A stretch of DNA of 64,000 nt. Origin: DASPJR01 sp035628505 (GTDB taxonomy: Bacteria; Planctomycetota; SZUA-567; H5-PLA8). Below are positions 33,235 to 42,202 of the stretch, in pieces. The DNA is taken from positions 46,803 to 110,802 of the forward strand of contig DASPJR010000127.1 in NCBI GenBank assembly GCA_035628505.1. Reading direction: 5' to 3'. Positions within the stretch are counted from its first letter, which is position 1. Each line of letters begins with the position of its first letter. The translations under genes were made by a program, and so were the position numbers. The notes beneath the pieces were generated by a model, which was not told the DNA's origin, made no database searches, and worked only from the letters and a program-made list of their open reading frames with translations.

Positions 33235-35172
33235 CACTACTTCCGCCCGGCGCTCATACTCTCACTTCTTGTCTGCGCTTTGGCCGCAATCGCGGCAGAA
33301 ACACCGCCACCGCTTACCGTGCCAGGGCAGCGCGCGCCCGTCTATGTGCGCCGCAGCGGAGATCGCGCGATTCAGCGCGGCAATGGTATCGTGAAATGGC
33401 GCGCATTCGAGAGCTCCGCTTTCGACGACGCGGTCAAACTGAACCGCCCCGTATTCCTCTTCGTCACGTCCAACTGGTCACAGCGCGGCCGCGCCATGGA
33501 GCGCACCACGTTTACGGACACTGCCGTTGCAGCATGGCTTAACGAAGAATTCATCCCCGTGCGCCTGAATCGCGACGAACGGCCGGAGATCGACTGGCGG
33601 CTGCAGCAGGCCGTGCAGGCGCTCGCTGGAACGCAGGGCTTGCCGCTGACGGTCGCCCTCACGCCGCAAGGCCGTGTCTTTTTTGGCGGCACGTGGTTTC
33701 CGGTTGACGATGATCCGGTGGCGCAGCGGCCGGGCATGCAGACGGTGCTCAATCGCATCCGCCACGTCTGGCGCAGCCAGAAAGATGATGCACTGAGGCA
33801 GGCGCAGGAACTGGATGAGGCGCTGCGCAAAGCAAATAGCGATTCCGCAGCCGCTCCAAACGAGAAGAGCGACTACCGGCAGCGCGTACTGTCTGCGACC
33901 CGCATTCTGCTGCAGACGCACAGCGCCGACGCAGAGCTCTCGGCCGGCACGCTGTTTCCCGCGCCGCGCGCCATGGAACTGATGCTGCGCACGGATGAGA
34001 AAAATCGCGAGGCCGACAGGCAATTGGCAGTGAAGACCATGGATGCGCTGCTGCGAGGCGGCATACACGACCAGCTGGAAGGCGGTTTTTTCCGCTGCAG
34101 CGTCGATTCGCGCTGGCGCGTGCCGCGCTTCGAGAAAACCCTCGCGCAGAATGCCGAGATGATCCACGTGCTGCTGCGGCTCTGGGATGCCACCGCCGAC
34201 GCGCGCTACCGCGACGCCCTGCTTGAAACGGTTGATTTCTGCAACACGCTCAGCGACGCGCAGGGCTGCTTCTATTTTGGCTCGCTTGCCGGAGGCAGCA
34301 GCGATCTGGACGACGGAGATTATTACACCTTTACGGTCGGCGATGTTGAACGGCTTCTGCCCGACGATCAGGACTGCCGCCTGGCGCGCGCGTTTTTTGA
34401 TATACAGGAAAACGGCGACCTTCCACTGACTGCGCCCAACCGGAACGTGCTGATTCAAGCCCTCTCTCTTCCGGATGCCGCGAAGTCTGCAGGGATGTCA
34501 GCCGATGCGGCTGCCCGGCGTTTGCCGCTGATCAAGCAGACGCTGCTCAACGAACGGCGCCTGCGTCCGTTGCCGGAGATCGATCGAAACATGTACGTCG
34601 ATGCCAATGCGCTGATGGCGGCCGCGCTGATCCTCGCCGGACAGCAGCTGAAGCTTCCGGCGATCACCGCGCGCGGAATAAAGATCGTTGACGCACTTAT
34701 CGATCTTCGCCGTTCGGAAGGCACTCGCGGCGTTCACGTGATCGGCGCCCGTGGCCCCGCTCCGTTTCTGCTGCAGGACGAAGCGGCCACGCTCTATGCA
34801 CTCGCGGCTGCCTACACCGCAACACGCAATGATCGCTACCTCCATGCGGCCAGGTCCGTCGTGGCATTCCTGCGCGAAAACTTTGCCGATGAGGCCGCTG
34901 GCGGATTTTTCGATTGCGCCCGCGGCCATCCGCAGGAAGCGCCCGGATTGAACTGGCGCGGCAAGATCTACCAGGACACCCAGGACCCTTCAGCGCACGG
35001 GCTTATCGCGCTGGCGTGCTGTAAACTGGTTTCCGCAGGCCACGCCGAGTTCCGCGCTGTCGCCGAAACCTGTACCAGCCGCGCTGTGACGCTGCTGCGC
35101 GAACTTGGCCCCTACGGCGCGACGCTGACGCTCGCTCTCGATGAACTTCAGCGCCTCGCGCCGCGGCCATAA
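33232..35172 (+). CDS. Exported YyaL/DUF255-like protein lacking thioredoxin cysteines
   Basis: A 646-aa protein with a Sec signal peptide (MHYFRPALILSLLVCALAAIAA). It matches the YyaL/spermatogenesis-associated-protein-20 family: thioredoxin-like DUF255 domain (about residues 55-170, with LNRDERPEIDW and FFGGTWFPVDDDP) followed by an (alpha/alpha)6-barrel resembling N-acylglucosamine epimerases and glycoside hydrolases (HDQLEGGFFRCSVDSRW, VPRFEKTLAQNAEM). Typical members carry CHWCH in the DUF255 domain. Here the aligned positions read SQRGR, so both redox cysteines are lost (Ser83, Gly86). The family's activity is unknown, and redox chemistry at this site is not possible. The gene begins 51 nt after the response regulator gene. 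Confidence 0.85.
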   Translation: MHYFRPALILSLLVCALAAIAAETPPPLTVPGQRAPVYVRRSGDRAIQRGNGIVKWRAFESSAFDDAVKLNRPVFLFVTSNWSQRGRAMERTTFTDTAVAAWLNEEFIPVRLNRDERPEIDWRLQQAVQALAGTQGLPLTVALTPQGRVFFGGTWFPVDDDPVAQRPGMQTVLNRIRHVWRSQKDDALRQAQELDEALRKANSDSAAAPNEKSDYRQRVLSATRILLQTHSADAELSAGTLFPAPRAMELMLRTDEKNREADRQLAVKTMDALLRGGIHDQLEGGFFRCSVDSRWRVPRFEKTLAQNAEMIHVLLRLWDATADARYRDALLETVDFCNTLSDAQGCFYFGSLAGGSSDLDDGDYYTFTVGDVERLLPDDQDCRLARAFFDIQENGDLPLTAPNRNVLIQALSLPDAAKSAGMSADAAARRLPLIKQTLLNERRLRPLPEIDRNMYVDANALMAAALILAGQQLKLPAITARGIKIVDALIDLRRSEGTRGVHVIGARGPAPFLLQDEAATLYALAAAYTATRNDRYLHAARSVVAFLRENFADEAAGGFFDCARGHPQEAPGLNWRGKIYQDTQDPSAHGLIALACCKLVSAGHAEFRAVAETCTSRAVTLLRELGPYGATLTLALDELQRLAPRP

Positions 35173-35179
35173 TCAACGT

Positions 35180-37891
35180 TCATTCTTCGACGCCTTGCGC
35201 CTGCGCGATCGCAATCAGAACCCGCTCACCCGGCTTTGCAGCAAGCTCATCCTTCAGCCACTCCGGCGGCTGCATGCGGAAAAGCGCCGCGCCGCCATTG
35301 GGAATAGTGGCGGCTGCGCGCACCTCGCGCTGGCGAACCGACGGTGTATGAACCTTCCCCGGAGCCGGGGGCAAAGTCGGTGTGCGCGGTTCTTCTTTCA
35401 AGGGATCAACAGCCGCGGCAAGATCGTCGATGTGCGTCAGAGACGCGTCAATAGTCAGCACGATTTCAGACGCGGCGCCGGCTTCATCGGAGATCAGGCT
35501 GGCCTGCAGTTCGCAGCCGAGGCCATGCCGGTACTCGCCGATCACCGGGTCAAGCAGGCTTCCCGACGCCTGGTATCCGACTGTGCGCGTCGAACTTTTT
35601 CCCCCGAACGCATGCACGATCTGACCGTTGAAAGCACTCAGCCGAACTGCAGCCAGATCGCGGCTGCCCTCGGCCGAAAGCAGCGCCATAACTTTCTCAG
35701 CCCGCGCCGCATCAAGAACCTGCGGCAGATCGTCTCCTGCGGCCGCACGCAGGCCGGCGGTGTTCACGACCGCCCAGCGCGTTGTCAGCATCACCCGCTT
35801 CTGCAGCTTCTTGCCAAGGGCCTTGAGGGAGTTCTCAACGCGGTCGAGCACCTCCGCGCGATGCATCAGTACCAGCATCCCGTTCGACTCTTCCACCGCT
35901 GAGACCGGATCAGAGAACTCGCGCACAAACATCCGCTCGCGAATAAGCGCCTGCAGATCGGCGACGGTCAGCAGCGATTGTCCATTTTGATCGGCAGTGA
36001 ATTGTGAAATTGTGGCATCCGGGCGCTTGCGTTCGTAGTGGCGCGGCAGCGGATAGTCGTCGTGCGTCGCAACGAGTTGACGCACATCGACCATGCGAAT
36101 CTGGACGTCGTGGCCGGCGCCTGCGCCGGTTGTGAGCAGCACCAGGGAGGGATATTTAACGATGCTCGCACCCGCAGCTTCGGCGATTGCCCCAAGCATC
36201 GTGTCCCAGGTCGCCTGCTCCGTCGTCATCACCACGCTGTTCTGAAGCTTTTCATCCAGGCCGGCCACATCGATGATGATGGGAATTCCAGTCTCCTTCG
36301 AAACAAGCTGCGCCGCATTAGGCACCGGCATCTCTCCAAGCGCCAGTGTCGTGACTTTCTTCAGCGCGGCCGCGACGCGCGTTTCTGCGGCCGCCTCAGC
36401 CGCCGCGCGCGCAGGCGCAGCTTTTGGCAGTGTCGAAGCGCGAACCAGCAGCAGGAGTTCGCGGCCGGGCTCAAGTTCTTCTTTGCCGGAAAGCGGAACG
36501 CTCACCATGGCCGTGCCACCCGAGTGCAGCAGCAATTCCTGGCGCGTGCGCGAAAGCTGCAGACTGGGCAGCTGAATCTGCATGCGGCCCGCAGCAGGCA
36601 CCGGCGCGCCGGCTGGACCAAAACTCTGGATATCAAATTCGTCGGTGACTTCGACGGGTCCCTGCGGCACCGCCGGCTGCGGCTGCGCTTCAGCAGGCTG
36701 AGCGGGCTGGGCTGCCGCGTCCGGCACGGCAGGCGGAACGCCGGGTGCCGCGGATGCGGCGGGCAGCGTGTTCGTCTTGCGGCGAACGGTGATGGTCCCG
36801 GGTTTCCCGGGCGTCGGCGAGAGTCCCGGGCGCACCACAGTCGCCAGTTCAGGCGAGCCCTCCAACAGGCTGTGCGTGAATTCGAGATCCAGCAGCACAA
36901 GCGAACCGTCGTCATTCAGCAGCGGCTGAACGTACGCCGTTGTTCCATTGAACAGACGGCGCATCACCGGTTCATATATGTCACCATTTACATCCAGCTC
37001 AGCGAGGTAATCCAGGCTTGCGCCTTTCAGGAGTTTTCCGCGCTGTCCGTTTGCAAGCACGGTCGAGCCTTCAAAGGCAATCGTGGCCGTCCCATCGGCA
37101 AGCCGCTTTTCGATCGCAGCGAGCGCTTCCTTATCGGCCATCATTCCGCGTACTCCGCGGCCCGCGGCGGCGTGCTGAATCGCATCCACATCACGGCTGC
37201 CGATGTTCACGGCGCGCACATCAATGGCGATCTGCCGCCGCATCTTCGAGCGAATCTCGCGGAGCAGGCCGCGAATTTCCGCGTGCACGGCAGGTGACTG
37301 TGTAATGACCAGCAGACCGCCCCGCTCTTCGATGGAGGTGCCAAGTGCCGCATCCCAGCTCTCGGGGCGTACGCGGTTGCGAATCATGTCCGCGATGTTT
37401 GTAAGCGTCGGCCCAGCCGCCTGAAGTGTGCCCCAATGATTGGCAAGGCGCTCTTCGTTGCGTCCGTCAATATCCGGAGCGCCGCGCACGAGATCTCCGA
37501 GATCGTAAATTTCCATTTCGGGCGGCTTTTGGATCGCTGCTGCCATTCCGCCGAAGCGCACGCCTTCCGGATGAAGTTCATAGCGAAGCCCGCGCATTGC
37601 GCAGATCGCATCGAGAATGTCGATCGCTCGAGCATTGTCCACCTGCAGCGTCAGCTTCGATTCGAGCGCCACGTCCTTGCGGATCACAAGGGGCACGTCG
37701 ACGCTTTTCAGCAATATCTCGAGCGATCGCTGCACGGTGGTGTCGTTGACGCGCAGGGGAACGTTCCGCGCCAACCGTTCCCGCCACTGTGTGACCGCGG
37801 GGTTTTCAGGCTGCGGCTTTTCACCAGCAGAAAGCAATACTGCCCAGAGCTGCATACATATCATCAGCGTGGAAAACGTGCGGAGCCTCAT
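35180..37891 (-). CDS. Exported protein with repeated secretin-like short domains
   Basis: A 903-aa protein with a signal peptide (MRLRTFSTLMICMQLWAVLLSAG). Residues about 40-115 resemble an STN domain, the secretin and TonB N-terminus short domain (NVPLRVNDTTVQRSLEILL, then LRYELHPEGVRF). A secretin N0/N1-like segment follows. After a Pro/Ala/Gln linker, a second module with the same logic appears from about residue 500 (PIIIDVAGLDEKLQNSVV, then LVLLTTG). No full C-terminal secretin beta-barrel signature is recognised, so outer-membrane pore function is unproven. GGAGG is 8 nt before ATG 37891. It is convergent, 7 nt from the YyaL-like gene. Confidence 0.65.
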   Translation of the reverse strand: MRLRTFSTLMICMQLWAVLLSAGEKPQPENPAVTQWRERLARNVPLRVNDTTVQRSLEILLKSVDVPLVIRKDVALESKLTLQVDNARAIDILDAICAMRGLRYELHPEGVRFGGMAAAIQKPPEMEIYDLGDLVRGAPDIDGRNEERLANHWGTLQAAGPTLTNIADMIRNRVRPESWDAALGTSIEERGGLLVITQSPAVHAEIRGLLREIRSKMRRQIAIDVRAVNIGSRDVDAIQHAAAGRGVRGMMADKEALAAIEKRLADGTATIAFEGSTVLANGQRGKLLKGASLDYLAELDVNGDIYEPVMRRLFNGTTAYVQPLLNDDGSLVLLDLEFTHSLLEGSPELATVVRPGLSPTPGKPGTITVRRKTNTLPAASAAPGVPPAVPDAAAQPAQPAEAQPQPAVPQGPVEVTDEFDIQSFGPAGAPVPAAGRMQIQLPSLQLSRTRQELLLHSGGTAMVSVPLSGKEELEPGRELLLLVRASTLPKAAPARAAAEAAAETRVAAALKKVTTLALGEMPVPNAAQLVSKETGIPIIIDVAGLDEKLQNSVVMTTEQATWDTMLGAIAEAAGASIVKYPSLVLLTTGAGAGHDVQIRMVDVRQLVATHDDYPLPRHYERKRPDATISQFTADQNGQSLLTVADLQALIRERMFVREFSDPVSAVEESNGMLVLMHRAEVLDRVENSLKALGKKLQKRVMLTTRWAVVNTAGLRAAAGDDLPQVLDAARAEKVMALLSAEGSRDLAAVRLSAFNGQIVHAFGGKSSTRTVGYQASGSLLDPVIGEYRHGLGCELQASLISDEAGAASEIVLTIDASLTHIDDLAAAVDPLKEEPRTPTLPPAPGKVHTPSVRQREVRAAATIPNGGAALFRMQPPEWLKDELAAKPGERVLIAIAQAQGVEE

Positions 37892-38128
37892 GTGAATACC
37901 TCCAGAGAAAAAGTCTGCCGGCCAAATTTCCAAACTGAGGACGGAGAACCTCACGGAATGCGGCAACAAAATTTTTACACGCAAAAGCACTATTTTTAGT
38001 CAGGCTCGAGCGCCTTCTTTCCCGCGTGCGCTCCCTGCATGTAACCAAAATGCCCGTTTGGTCTTGTATTCGCGTTTAGCAGCCTGTGCCGCTGCGTTCC
38101 GCACGGCGTGCGACTGGAGACGTTTGAC

Positions 38129-38875
38129 ATGCAGACAGCCATGAAATTTGGAATTTTTCTTCTTGCCGCAATGTGCCTCGGCACAAGCGTCCGCGCTGCC
38201 GATGAAGCCGGCAATGGACGCGATGAAGCCATGCGCCGCAACGACAGCGCGTTGGCCGAGCAGATTCAAAAAGACCTTCTTGCCGATCCGCTCTTCCGCG
38301 GCGCGACGGTTCAGGTGGATCTCTACAATGGGTTGGCGATCATTCACGGCGCGGTGCCCAATCGCGCCATGCTGACGGCGATCAACGACACGGTGCGCTT
38401 CCGCCGCGGCGTGTCCAGCGTTTACAATTACATGAACTATCCCGGCAAAAACACGGGCGGCGCGATGGACAGCATCGCCGTCACGTTCGACACCTTTGAC
38501 CGCCTGGATGAAGTCGGCCCGCGCTACAGCGCGTTCACGATTTCCGAGCGCGTCGAAGACCGCCTGAGCGCCTCACCGGCGCTGGCAGTGGCAGAGCTTG
38601 AAGTCGATGCCTACATGGGCCTGATCATCCTTCACGGCACGGTCAGTGACAGCTCGCTGGCGCAGCAGGCCAAGGAAATCGCCGCGCACACGCCCGGAGT
38701 TGATGCGGTGCTCAGCTACATCAACGTATCTCTGCCGGTCTCGGCGCTGATTGCCGCGCCCGTTGACAGCGTCCCCGTTCTCGTTCGCCCGCCGCTGGAA
38801 CCGATTCCAGCCACGTTTGAAACACGCGAGCGCGTCATCCGGACGTACCGCACGAACTGCGGAAGCTGTGATTGA
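38129..38875 (+). CDS. Exported BON-domain protein, copy 1
   Basis: A 248-aa periplasmic protein with a signal peptide (MKFGIFLLAAMCLGTSVRA, preceded by MQTA). Two BON domains follow: residues about 45-115 (VQVDLYNGLAIIHGAVPN, then VSSVYNYMNY) and about 145-215 (LEVDAYMGLIILHGTVSD, then VDAVLSYINV). BON domains bind phospholipid or peptidoglycan-associated surfaces and stabilise envelopes. A Pro-rich tail ends in CGSCD. ATG 38129 follows GGAGA by about 9 nt. It is divergent from the secretin-like gene and 106 nt before a paralogue. Confidence 0.83.
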   Translation: MQTAMKFGIFLLAAMCLGTSVRAADEAGNGRDEAMRRNDSALAEQIQKDLLADPLFRGATVQVDLYNGLAIIHGAVPNRAMLTAINDTVRFRRGVSSVYNYMNYPGKNTGGAMDSIAVTFDTFDRLDEVGPRYSAFTISERVEDRLSASPALAVAELEVDAYMGLIILHGTVSDSSLAQQAKEIAAHTPGVDAVLSYINVSLPVSALIAAPVDSVPVLVRPPLEPIPATFETRERVIRTYRTNCGSCD

Positions 38876-38981
38876 TCCCCCTTGCGCGGAGCGAGTGCCC
38901 GCGCCATTAATTTTCTCCTGCCGCCTGGCGCACTCGAAAAATCAGACGGGTGCGCCAGGCAGAGTTCTGAAAGGATCATCT

Positions 38982-39761
38982 ATGAAAGGCTGGACGACTT
39001 TCTCTGCAGTGCTGCTCGCCGCGCTGCTCGCCATTCCGGCACATGCCGATGACGAACTGGTTCCAGACATCCAGGCGACGCTGCAGGCACATCCGCAGCT
39101 TTCGCGCTATTACATCAAGGTCGACACCTTCGGCGGCCTGGCCGTTCTTCACGGCTGGGTCCGCAACAACCGACTGCGCGCGATGGCCGAAGCTGAAGTG
39201 CGCCAGGTCCGCGGCGTCGACCGGATTTTCAATTACATCCGCACCGACAGCAATTCCGAAAGCATCGCCCGCGCAATCAATCGCAGCGAACGCATCCAGG
39301 GCGCGCAGGCGAACATGAATGACCAGATCCGCGGAATCGGCACGCTGGTCAATGTTCATCCGGAGCTCTACCATGGCGCGCGCACGCATGAAATGGACAC
39401 GGTGGAAATGCCGCTGGCCACGCTGCCGCCCAACCTGGCCGCCTCGGTTCGCGAACAACTGGAGCTCGACCCCGTCCTGGCGCTCTACGACATCAACGTC
39501 GATAATTACGAGCGCGTTGTGCTTCTGCACGGCGATGTACCGGACGTGCGGACCGCTCGCGACGCAGAACGCGTTGCCGCGCGCACGCCGGGCGTCAGAA
39601 AAGTGGTGTCGTATCTGAATGTCGCCGAGACGGCGGCGGTGCAGGTTCCGGAATGGCCCTACGTCGTCGAGCTTCACCACAGTGGCATGGAGCCCGCGCG
39701 GATGCCGTCGCGTCCAGAATATGTGCGTTACGAGCGTTACGACTGGCAGTGCGAACGCTAA
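38982..39761 (+). CDS. Exported BON-domain protein, copy 2
   Basis: A 259-aa paralogue of the preceding gene: signal peptide (MKGWTTFSAVLLAALLAIPAHA), a first BON domain at about residues 25-90 (IKVDTFGGLAVLHGWVRNN) and a second at about 150-220 (INVDNYERVVLLHGDVPD, then VRKVVSYLNV). An in-frame opening exists upstream to 38751, but it runs through the previous gene; the signal peptide and AAGGA fix ATG 38982. It ends in a terminator. The pair probably arose by duplication. Confidence 0.83.
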   Translation: MKGWTTFSAVLLAALLAIPAHADDELVPDIQATLQAHPQLSRYYIKVDTFGGLAVLHGWVRNNRLRAMAEAEVRQVRGVDRIFNYIRTDSNSESIARAINRSERIQGAQANMNDQIRGIGTLVNVHPELYHGARTHEMDTVEMPLATLPPNLAASVREQLELDPVLALYDINVDNYERVVLLHGDVPDVRTARDAERVAARTPGVRKVVSYLNVAETAAVQVPEWPYVVELHHSGMEPARMPSRPEYVRYERYDWQCER

Positions 39762-39793
39762 TCGCTTCAACACTGCAGAAACGAAGTACACGC

Positions 39794-39828
39794 GAAAAGC
39801 ACGGAGGAATCCGCTCCGTGCTTTTTCG
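39794..39828 (+). terminator. Rho-independent terminator after BON copy 2
   Basis: GAAAAGCACGGAG pairs with CTCCGTGCTTTTTC around a 7-nt loop, with a T-tract in the 3' arm. It lies 33 nt after the stop at 39761, between convergent genes. Confidence 0.85.
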
Positions 39829-39863
39829 TTTTCGTAAGGAGGTGATTAGACGGGCGAGCCGGC

Positions 39864-40682
39864 TCAGCGGCTGACGAGGTTCTGCGCGAAGTTGCCGAGG
39901 TTACGATAAATCTGCCGCGAATGTTTTACGCCCAGCTGTGACGAATCCTTCACGGAATCCCAAGCTGCTGATGGCTGGCCGCTCATGATGAATCCCATCA
40001 GCAGCACAAACACCGCCAGGTTCGCCAGGTAAATCACCACGAGTGAGAACAGCCAGCCGTCGGGCCTCAGATCCGGCTGGTCACGCCGCAGGCTCCAGAG
40101 TGTGAATCCAATGTGGAACGCGTAGAAGAATCCGAGCGCGAAAGCCAGCCACTGAATGTGGGCGCCCAGCGGCCTCCACCAGGCATTTAACGCAAAGTAG
40201 AGTGCAGCCGCAAGAATTGCGTACAGCGGAACGCAATACGGCGCCAGGCGGATGAACGTGTTGCTTTTGCTGGTGGTCACTTGTCCACCGCGCGCGGATG
40301 CGGAGAGATTGCTGACCTTTCCAAGGCACATCCACGTCGCCAGCGCATGGATCAGCTCGTGGCCAAAGACATACACGACCACCGGCCGCCACAGCAGAAT
40401 CGCCAGAACGGCGAAGGCGCCAATTCCCGACAGAAACCACTTCAGCAGCGCGCCCGGTCCGAATGCAGCGAGGTTCATGCGTGTCCACGCGCCTAAGAAT
40501 GCTTCGTGCACGCCAATGCTCAGGCCGATGCACGCCGGGATCAGCGCAAGCGCGACGAAAAATTTCAGGATACGCAGTCCCGAGCTTCCGTTCGCCGCGG
40601 GCGATGGCGAATTTGCAGCGGCTTTTGCCGGCGCGGCTGCTGCGGCGTTGAGTGGACGTACTGTCTCTGCGGCGGCTCCCAT
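39864..40682 (-). CDS. Membrane protein with HExxH motif (M50-like)
   Basis: A 272-aa integral membrane protein with five or six hydrophobic segments and a 35-residue Ala/Pro N-terminal tail. The segment VVYVFGHELIHALATWMCLGKV contains HExxH (His108, Glu109, His112) inside a membrane helix, the hallmark of site-2/M50-type intramembrane zinc proteases. An FTLWSLRRDQPDLRPDG loop follows, but the classic LDG third-ligand motif is not obvious. It is therefore a putative metalloprotease or a DUF3267-like relative. It stands alone on the minus strand, divergent from the glycosyltransferase. Confidence 0.6.
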   Translation of the reverse strand: MGAAAETVRPLNAAAAAPAKAAANSPSPAANGSSGLRILKFFVALALIPACIGLSIGVHEAFLGAWTRMNLAAFGPGALLKWFLSGIGAFAVLAILLWRPVVVYVFGHELIHALATWMCLGKVSNLSASARGGQVTTSKSNTFIRLAPYCVPLYAILAAALYFALNAWWRPLGAHIQWLAFALGFFYAFHIGFTLWSLRRDQPDLRPDGWLFSLVVIYLANLAVFVLLMGFIMSGQPSAAWDSVKDSSQLGVKHSRQIYRNLGNFAQNLVSR

Positions 40683-40844
40683 GGAACAGCTTATCGGCTG
40701 TTTCGGGTTTGCTCTTGAGCATTTTGAACCGTCTGCCTGGCCGTAAAGTTGTTGAAGCGGCAGGGAAAAACAGAGTAGGATTCAGCTCTCGTGATGTGCC
40801 ATTATCCTTGAGGCTGCAGTGAAGACGTCCTGCCGAGGTGATCG

Positions 40845-42026
40845 ATGCGCGTTCTTATTTATTCCGTATCAGCGGGCGCCGGACATGTCCGTGCGGCGGA
40901 GGCGGTGCTTTCGGCGTTCAAGCGCCGGCATTCGAACGTGGAAACAGAGCACATCGATGTCATGAAACTTGTACCGCCGGCGTTTAAGAAAGCGTACGCC
41001 GACAGCTACCTTAAAGTAGTGAACTCGCTGCCCAGCGTGTGGGGCTGGCTCTATGCGAAGTCCGACCACGTGCCGCAGACCTCGGCGCTCGTGAGCGTAC
41101 GCAAATTTGTGCAGAAGCTGAACACGTCCGAGATCATCGACCACGCCGCCGAGCGCGAGCCTGACGTCATCCTGACAACTCATTTCCTGCCGGCGGAGAT
41201 TTTTTCAGACCTTGCGCGAAAACGTCGTTCCGGCCGGGGCCGCATCAGGCTGAATCCCAAGCTGGCAGTCGTGATCACCGATCACGACGTCCATCAGCTC
41301 TGGGTGCATCCGAACGTCGACCGCTATTACACGGCGTCTGAAGAGATCGCGTACTTGCTCGCTGAGCGCGCCATCGACGCGAGCCTGATCAAGCCGACGG
41401 GTATTCCGTGTGACCCCGTTTTCGGCGAACTGATGGATGAGCCCGCGCGGCAGCGGCTGCGAAAACTTCTTGGCCTGGCCAACGCGCCCTCCCCTACTCT
41501 TCTATTGAACGCGCACGGCTGCGGCGTGAACGGTTCGACTGCCGCAAGCTCGCTGGCCGAAGTGATCAACCAGGTGCTGCGAAAAGGACCGCCCGCGACA
41601 ATTCTCGTGGTCTGCGGCCGCAACGAAAAAATCAAAGAAGCTTTGGAAGCTGCGATCAGCGTTCCTGAAGGCTCGGTTGTGAAAGTCTACGGCTTTGTAA
41701 CGAACATGCATGAGCTGCTGGCAATTGCCGACCTGTCGGTGACCAAACCGGGCGGCCTGACCACCAGTGAATGTCTCGCGCGCTGCGTGCCGATGGTGCT
41801 CGTTTCGCCCATTCCCGGCCAGGAAGAGCGGAATGCTGAAATGCTGCTCGAAAATGGCTGCGCTGTTCTGGCTCGCACGCCCGCCGCGCTGCAGTACAAA
41901 CTCACGACGCTGCTGCGTGATCCCATCCGGCTCGGCCGCATGCGCGAAGGCTGCCGCCGAACGGGAAAACCAAACGCCGCCGCAGACATCGCAGGCGACG
42001 TCGTCGATATGATTTCTCGAAAATAG
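40845..42026 (+). CDS. MGDG-synthase-like glycosyltransferase (GT28)
   Basis: A 393-aa GT-B enzyme resembling monogalactosyldiacylglycerol synthases and processive diacylglycerol glucosyltransferases (UgtP type). The N-terminal MGDG_synth domain has YSVSAGAGHVRAAEAV (residues 5-20), LYAKSDHVP, TTHFLPAEIFS and VVITDHDVHQLWVHP. The C-terminal domain has PTGIPCDPVF, VCGRNEKIKEAL, and the sugar-nucleotide site KPGGLTTSECLARCVPM. Likely a membrane glycolipid synthesis enzyme using a UDP-sugar. GAGGTGATCG precedes the ATG. Dispersed repeats follow. Confidence 0.88.
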   Translation: MRVLIYSVSAGAGHVRAAEAVLSAFKRRHSNVETEHIDVMKLVPPAFKKAYADSYLKVVNSLPSVWGWLYAKSDHVPQTSALVSVRKFVQKLNTSEIIDHAAEREPDVILTTHFLPAEIFSDLARKRRSGRGRIRLNPKLAVVITDHDVHQLWVHPNVDRYYTASEEIAYLLAERAIDASLIKPTGIPCDPVFGELMDEPARQRLRKLLGLANAPSPTLLLNAHGCGVNGSTAASSLAEVINQVLRKGPPATILVVCGRNEKIKEALEAAISVPEGSVVKVYGFVTNMHELLAIADLSVTKPGGLTTSECLARCVPMVLVSPIPGQEERNAEMLLENGCAVLARTPAALQYKLTTLLRDPIRLGRMREGCRRTGKPNAAADIAGDVVDMISRK

Positions 42027-42029
42027 CGC

Positions 42030-42088
42030 AGCGCTCCCTCTCCCTCCGGGAGAGGGCGGACACGAGCGCAGCGAGTGCCGGGTGAGGG
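42030..42088 (-). repeat. Inverted partial copy of the dispersed intergenic repeat
   Basis: This stretch is the reverse-complement relative of the two direct copies downstream: it has GAGCGCAGCGAGTG and GGTGAGGG in order. It includes a perfect hairpin CCCTCTCCC-TCC-GGGAGAGGG (42036-42056) just after the glycosyltransferase stop, which could help termination although no T-tract follows. Confidence 0.6.
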
Positions 42089-42090
42089 CT

Positions 42091-42176
42091 AACCGCCTCT
42101 TGCAAGAAACGGTCTCCCCTCACCCCGCGTTCGCTGCGCTCACGTCGGCCCTCTCCCTCTGGAGAGGGAAATTGGC
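42091..42176 (+). repeat. Dispersed intergenic repeat, direct copy 1
   Basis: An 86-nt unit beginning AACCGC and ending AAATTGGC, nearly identical to 42203-42288. It carries CTTGCAAGAAACG, CCTCACCCCGCGTTCGCT and the 8-bp hairpin CCCTCTCC-CTCT-GGAGAGGG. From memory, sequences of this type are common between genes in many bacterial genomes. Confidence 0.8.
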
Positions 42177-42202
42177 ACGGCGGCGAGCCCGGAATGCGGA
42201 TA

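Noticed and set aside
36038..37297. 419-codon plus-strand frame opposite the secretin-like gene
   Set aside because: Arg/His-rich shadow translation without family features.
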